Virus record (IMG/VR): IMGVR_UViG_3300027608_000092
Span: 1-33,221 of that record
DNA length: 33,221 nucleotides
Source of the DNA: a virus
Reading direction: 5' to 3' (one strand)
Numbering within the stretch: position 1 is the first letter of the stretch; every line of letters begins with the position of its first letter. Both the position numbers and the translations under genes were made by a program. Below are positions 32,036 through 33,221 of the stretch, piece after piece. Below the pieces are notes generated by a model. The model was not told the origin of the DNA and made no database searches. It saw only the letters and a program-made list of their open reading frames with translations.

Positions 32036-32112
32036 CGATGTTGACATTTGAGAAGCAGAAGTCAGAAATAGAAACTAGACAAATAAAAAGAGCACATGAA
32101 AGGGTACTATGA
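31837..32112 (+). CDS. Frameshift extension of the tail chaperone-like protein
   Basis: A -1 frame of 91 residues ending in GWYQSIYQLAKGDITKFDRVTEQGLFECLTMLTFEKQKSEIETRQIKRAHERVL, with no ATG near its beginning (only TTG inside the T-run). Fusion after a slip at 31831-31837 gives a product of about 255 residues. The segment has natural charge and aromatic patterning and overlaps the zero-frame product for about 200 bases. Its stop overlaps the next gene start by 17 bases. Confidence 0.65.
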   Translation: MEFRKRTIDSYPVLFGETDDEEEQNDFSETTQFGQRWGWYQSIYQLAKGDITKFDRVTEQGLFECLTMLTFEKQKSEIETRQIKRAHERVL

Positions 32113-32551
32113 TTTTACAACAGCATTATACAATCATTTAATAAGTGATCCGTTAATTAATCAAGTTTCAAAAGGTAGCGTAGATAAGATTACAAACGCT
32201 AAAAAAGATATGTATCCATTAGCTCACGTTATGATTGATAACGGGGGCTTTGAAGGCAATACAATAAGATTAAATGTATCTATAGTTATCATAGATATTG
32301 TTGATTATACAAAAGAAGATTTAACCAACTTATATTTTGGGAATAATAATGTAGATGATATCCATAATCAAACATTAATGATCTGCCAACGTGCATTCGA
32401 AAGCATGAGACGAGGTCAAATGAGTGATGATTATTCTATTGAATCTGACACGGCATCTTTTGATTTCTTTGAAGATAGATTTACAGACCAGGTTGCTGGA
32501 ACGACTATGACTTTCGATGTAATAATGGCAAACCAAATGACTATATGTTAA
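32096..32551 (+). CDS. Tail completion/terminator-like protein (DUF3168-like)
   Basis: A 151-residue protein. The start MKGYYDFTTALYNHLISDPLINQVSKGSVDKI and centre 'YPLAHVMIDNGGFEGNTIRLNVSIVIIDIVDY' resemble small tail terminator proteins that cap the tail tube. It is followed by the gp10-like gene, the usual order. The C-terminal 47 codons are repeated at 1-145 with a single amino-acid change (Gln to Glu). Similarity is by pattern; no search was possible. Confidence 0.5.
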   Translation: MKGYYDFTTALYNHLISDPLINQVSKGSVDKITNAKKDMYPLAHVMIDNGGFEGNTIRLNVSIVIIDIVDYTKEDLTNLYFGNNNVDDIHNQTLMICQRAFESMRRGQMSDDYSIESDTASFDFFEDRFTDQVAGTTMTFDVIMANQMTIC

Positions 32552-33096
32552 ATGTACAGGAAGAATTAGACAAGTTTAAGAAGTACGTAATACAGCAATC
32601 TAAATCTAATCTATCTAAGCTAAAAAAAAACGATAGAAAAGGTCTGTATAATACGATTAAAGGTGAAGCAAAGGCAATGCCTAACTCTTTCTACCTTGCA
32701 TTTGATTTAGGTGAGTATGGTGCATATGTAGATAAAGGTGTAAAGGGTGCAGATCCTTCTCAGGTTTCTCCAAACGCAAAGATAAAAGGACAGCAAGCGC
32801 CAAATAGTCCGTACAGTTTTAAAAATAAAAAACCACCATCAGACTTAATTGCAAAGTGGGCACAAAGAAAAGGCTTAAGGTTGCGAAATAAACAAGGTCA
32901 ATACGTTAAAGGTAGCTATAAAGCAATAGGATTTATTACAGCAAAAAACATTTGGGCGCGAGGTATTAAGCCTTCATTGTTCTTTACAAAACCATTTGAG
33001 AAGGCATATAAAAATCTACCTGAAGAATTAATCGTTAAATACGGATTGGATGCTGAAGAGTTATTTAAGTATACAATCAAACAACCTGAAAAATAA
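32545..33096 (+). CDS. HK97 gp10-like neck/tail completion protein, allele B
   Basis: A 183-residue homologue of the protein at 139-669. It shares the first 12 residues and the last 26 residues exactly, with the islands GEAKAMPNSFYL and KPSLFFTKPF, while the rest is strongly changed, including a 7-residue length gain. The flanking DNA is nearly identical. It is either a second allele of one locus captured by the assembly or a true tandem copy. Confidence 0.6.
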   Translation: MLNVQEELDKFKKYVIQQSKSNLSKLKKNDRKGLYNTIKGEAKAMPNSFYLAFDLGEYGAYVDKGVKGADPSQVSPNAKIKGQQAPNSPYSFKNKKPPSDLIAKWAQRKGLRLRNKQGQYVKGSYKAIGFITAKNIWARGIKPSLFFTKPFEKAYKNLPEELIVKYGLDAEELFKYTIKQPEK

Positions 33097-33221
33097 TGGC
33101 TAATATTTTTGCAAGAAGTCCCTACATTATAAACATCAACGTATCGGGACAAATAGGAAGTAAAATACAGATATTTCTTTGGAACGGCACGGGTTCTGCT
33201 CCAGCTACACCTCAATATACA
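33096..33221 (+). CDS. Tail protein, 5' fragment (second allele)
   Basis: The first 42 codons of the gene that is complete at 669-1988, cut by the window end. Two base differences fall near the start; the final 99 bases (33123-33221) are identical to 696-794. It continues the circular overlap. Confidence 0.85.
   Translation, partial: MANIFARSPYIININVSGQIGSKIQIFLWNGTGSAPATPQYT

Larger units (their letters stand above)
32407..33221 (+). repeat. Terminal overlap with window start (imperfect)
   Basis: The segment corresponds to 1-794. The first 127 bases and the last 99 are exact matches, while the middle is diverged and 21 bases longer. It marks circular mapping of the genome. Confidence 0.9.

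Noticed and set aside
1-33221. CRISPR array, tRNA genes, integrase or insertion sequence
   Set aside because: No regularly spaced repeats, no cloverleaf with CCA-type end, and no recombinase or transposase motifs were seen; a tRNA scan would be needed to exclude atypical tRNAs.

Overview
The window is a nearly complete, circularly mapping genome of a tailed dsDNA phage that infects a member of the Bacteroidota, most likely a flavobacterium. Evidence for the host group: the DNA is very AT-rich, most starts lack Shine-Dalgarno sequences and instead follow A/T-rich stretches (for example taaataaATG), promoter-like TAnnTTTG boxes are present, and many proteins belong to families typical of Bacteroidota phages (DUF3127-like OB-fold protein, VirE_N/BT4734-like primase-helicase, characteristic capsid and tail proteins). 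All supported genes lie on the + strand. No integrase, repressor or tRNA gene was recognised, so a lytic lifestyle is the simplest reading. A tape measure of 532 residues, a frameshifted tail gene and no recognisable sheath suggest a siphovirus with a short tail.

The two ends of the window are alleles of one locus. Bases 1-794 correspond to 32407-33221, with near-identical flanks and a diverged middle inside an HK97-gp10-like gene. One genome unit is therefore about 32.4 kb.

Layout from the packaging genes, read circularly: small and large terminase (29.66-31.13 kb); a tail gene with an apparent programmed -1 frameshift (31.35-32.11 kb); tail completion and gp10-like genes (32.10-33.10 kb, again at 1-0.67 kb); two large tail-tip proteins, tape measure, XkdF-like protease and fibre-like genes (0.67-8.1 kb); scaffold-like protein, major capsid protein, probable tail tube protein, portal and connector (8.3-13.7 kb); further fibre or decoration genes (13.7-15.5 kb); membrane proteins, holin-like protein and M15 endolysin (15.5-16.8 kb) and a terminator. 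A promoter at about 16.9 kb opens a series of small genes, a metallophosphoesterase, a repeat-rich noncoding region (19.33-19.78 kb, candidate origin) and the primase-helicase. Next come a GNAT protein, a small metallopeptidase, an SF2 helicase, an HNH endonuclease and a VRR-NUC nuclease. A second copy of the same promoter/leader (25.47 kb) drives a recombination-type block (YqaJ-like exonuclease and partner), an exported RlpA-like protein, an OB-fold protein and a sigma factor that sits just before the packaging and late genes.

The most unusual signal is a pair of about 80-nt noncoding elements (19.68-19.76 kb and 24.59-24.67 kb). They share almost no sequence in their stems but have the same interleaved stem order (1-2-1'-2', a pseudoknot), nearly the same spacings, a shared internal AAGAA/TTT segment and a terminal T-run. 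They look like two members of one structured RNA family, and I do not recognise them as a known class.
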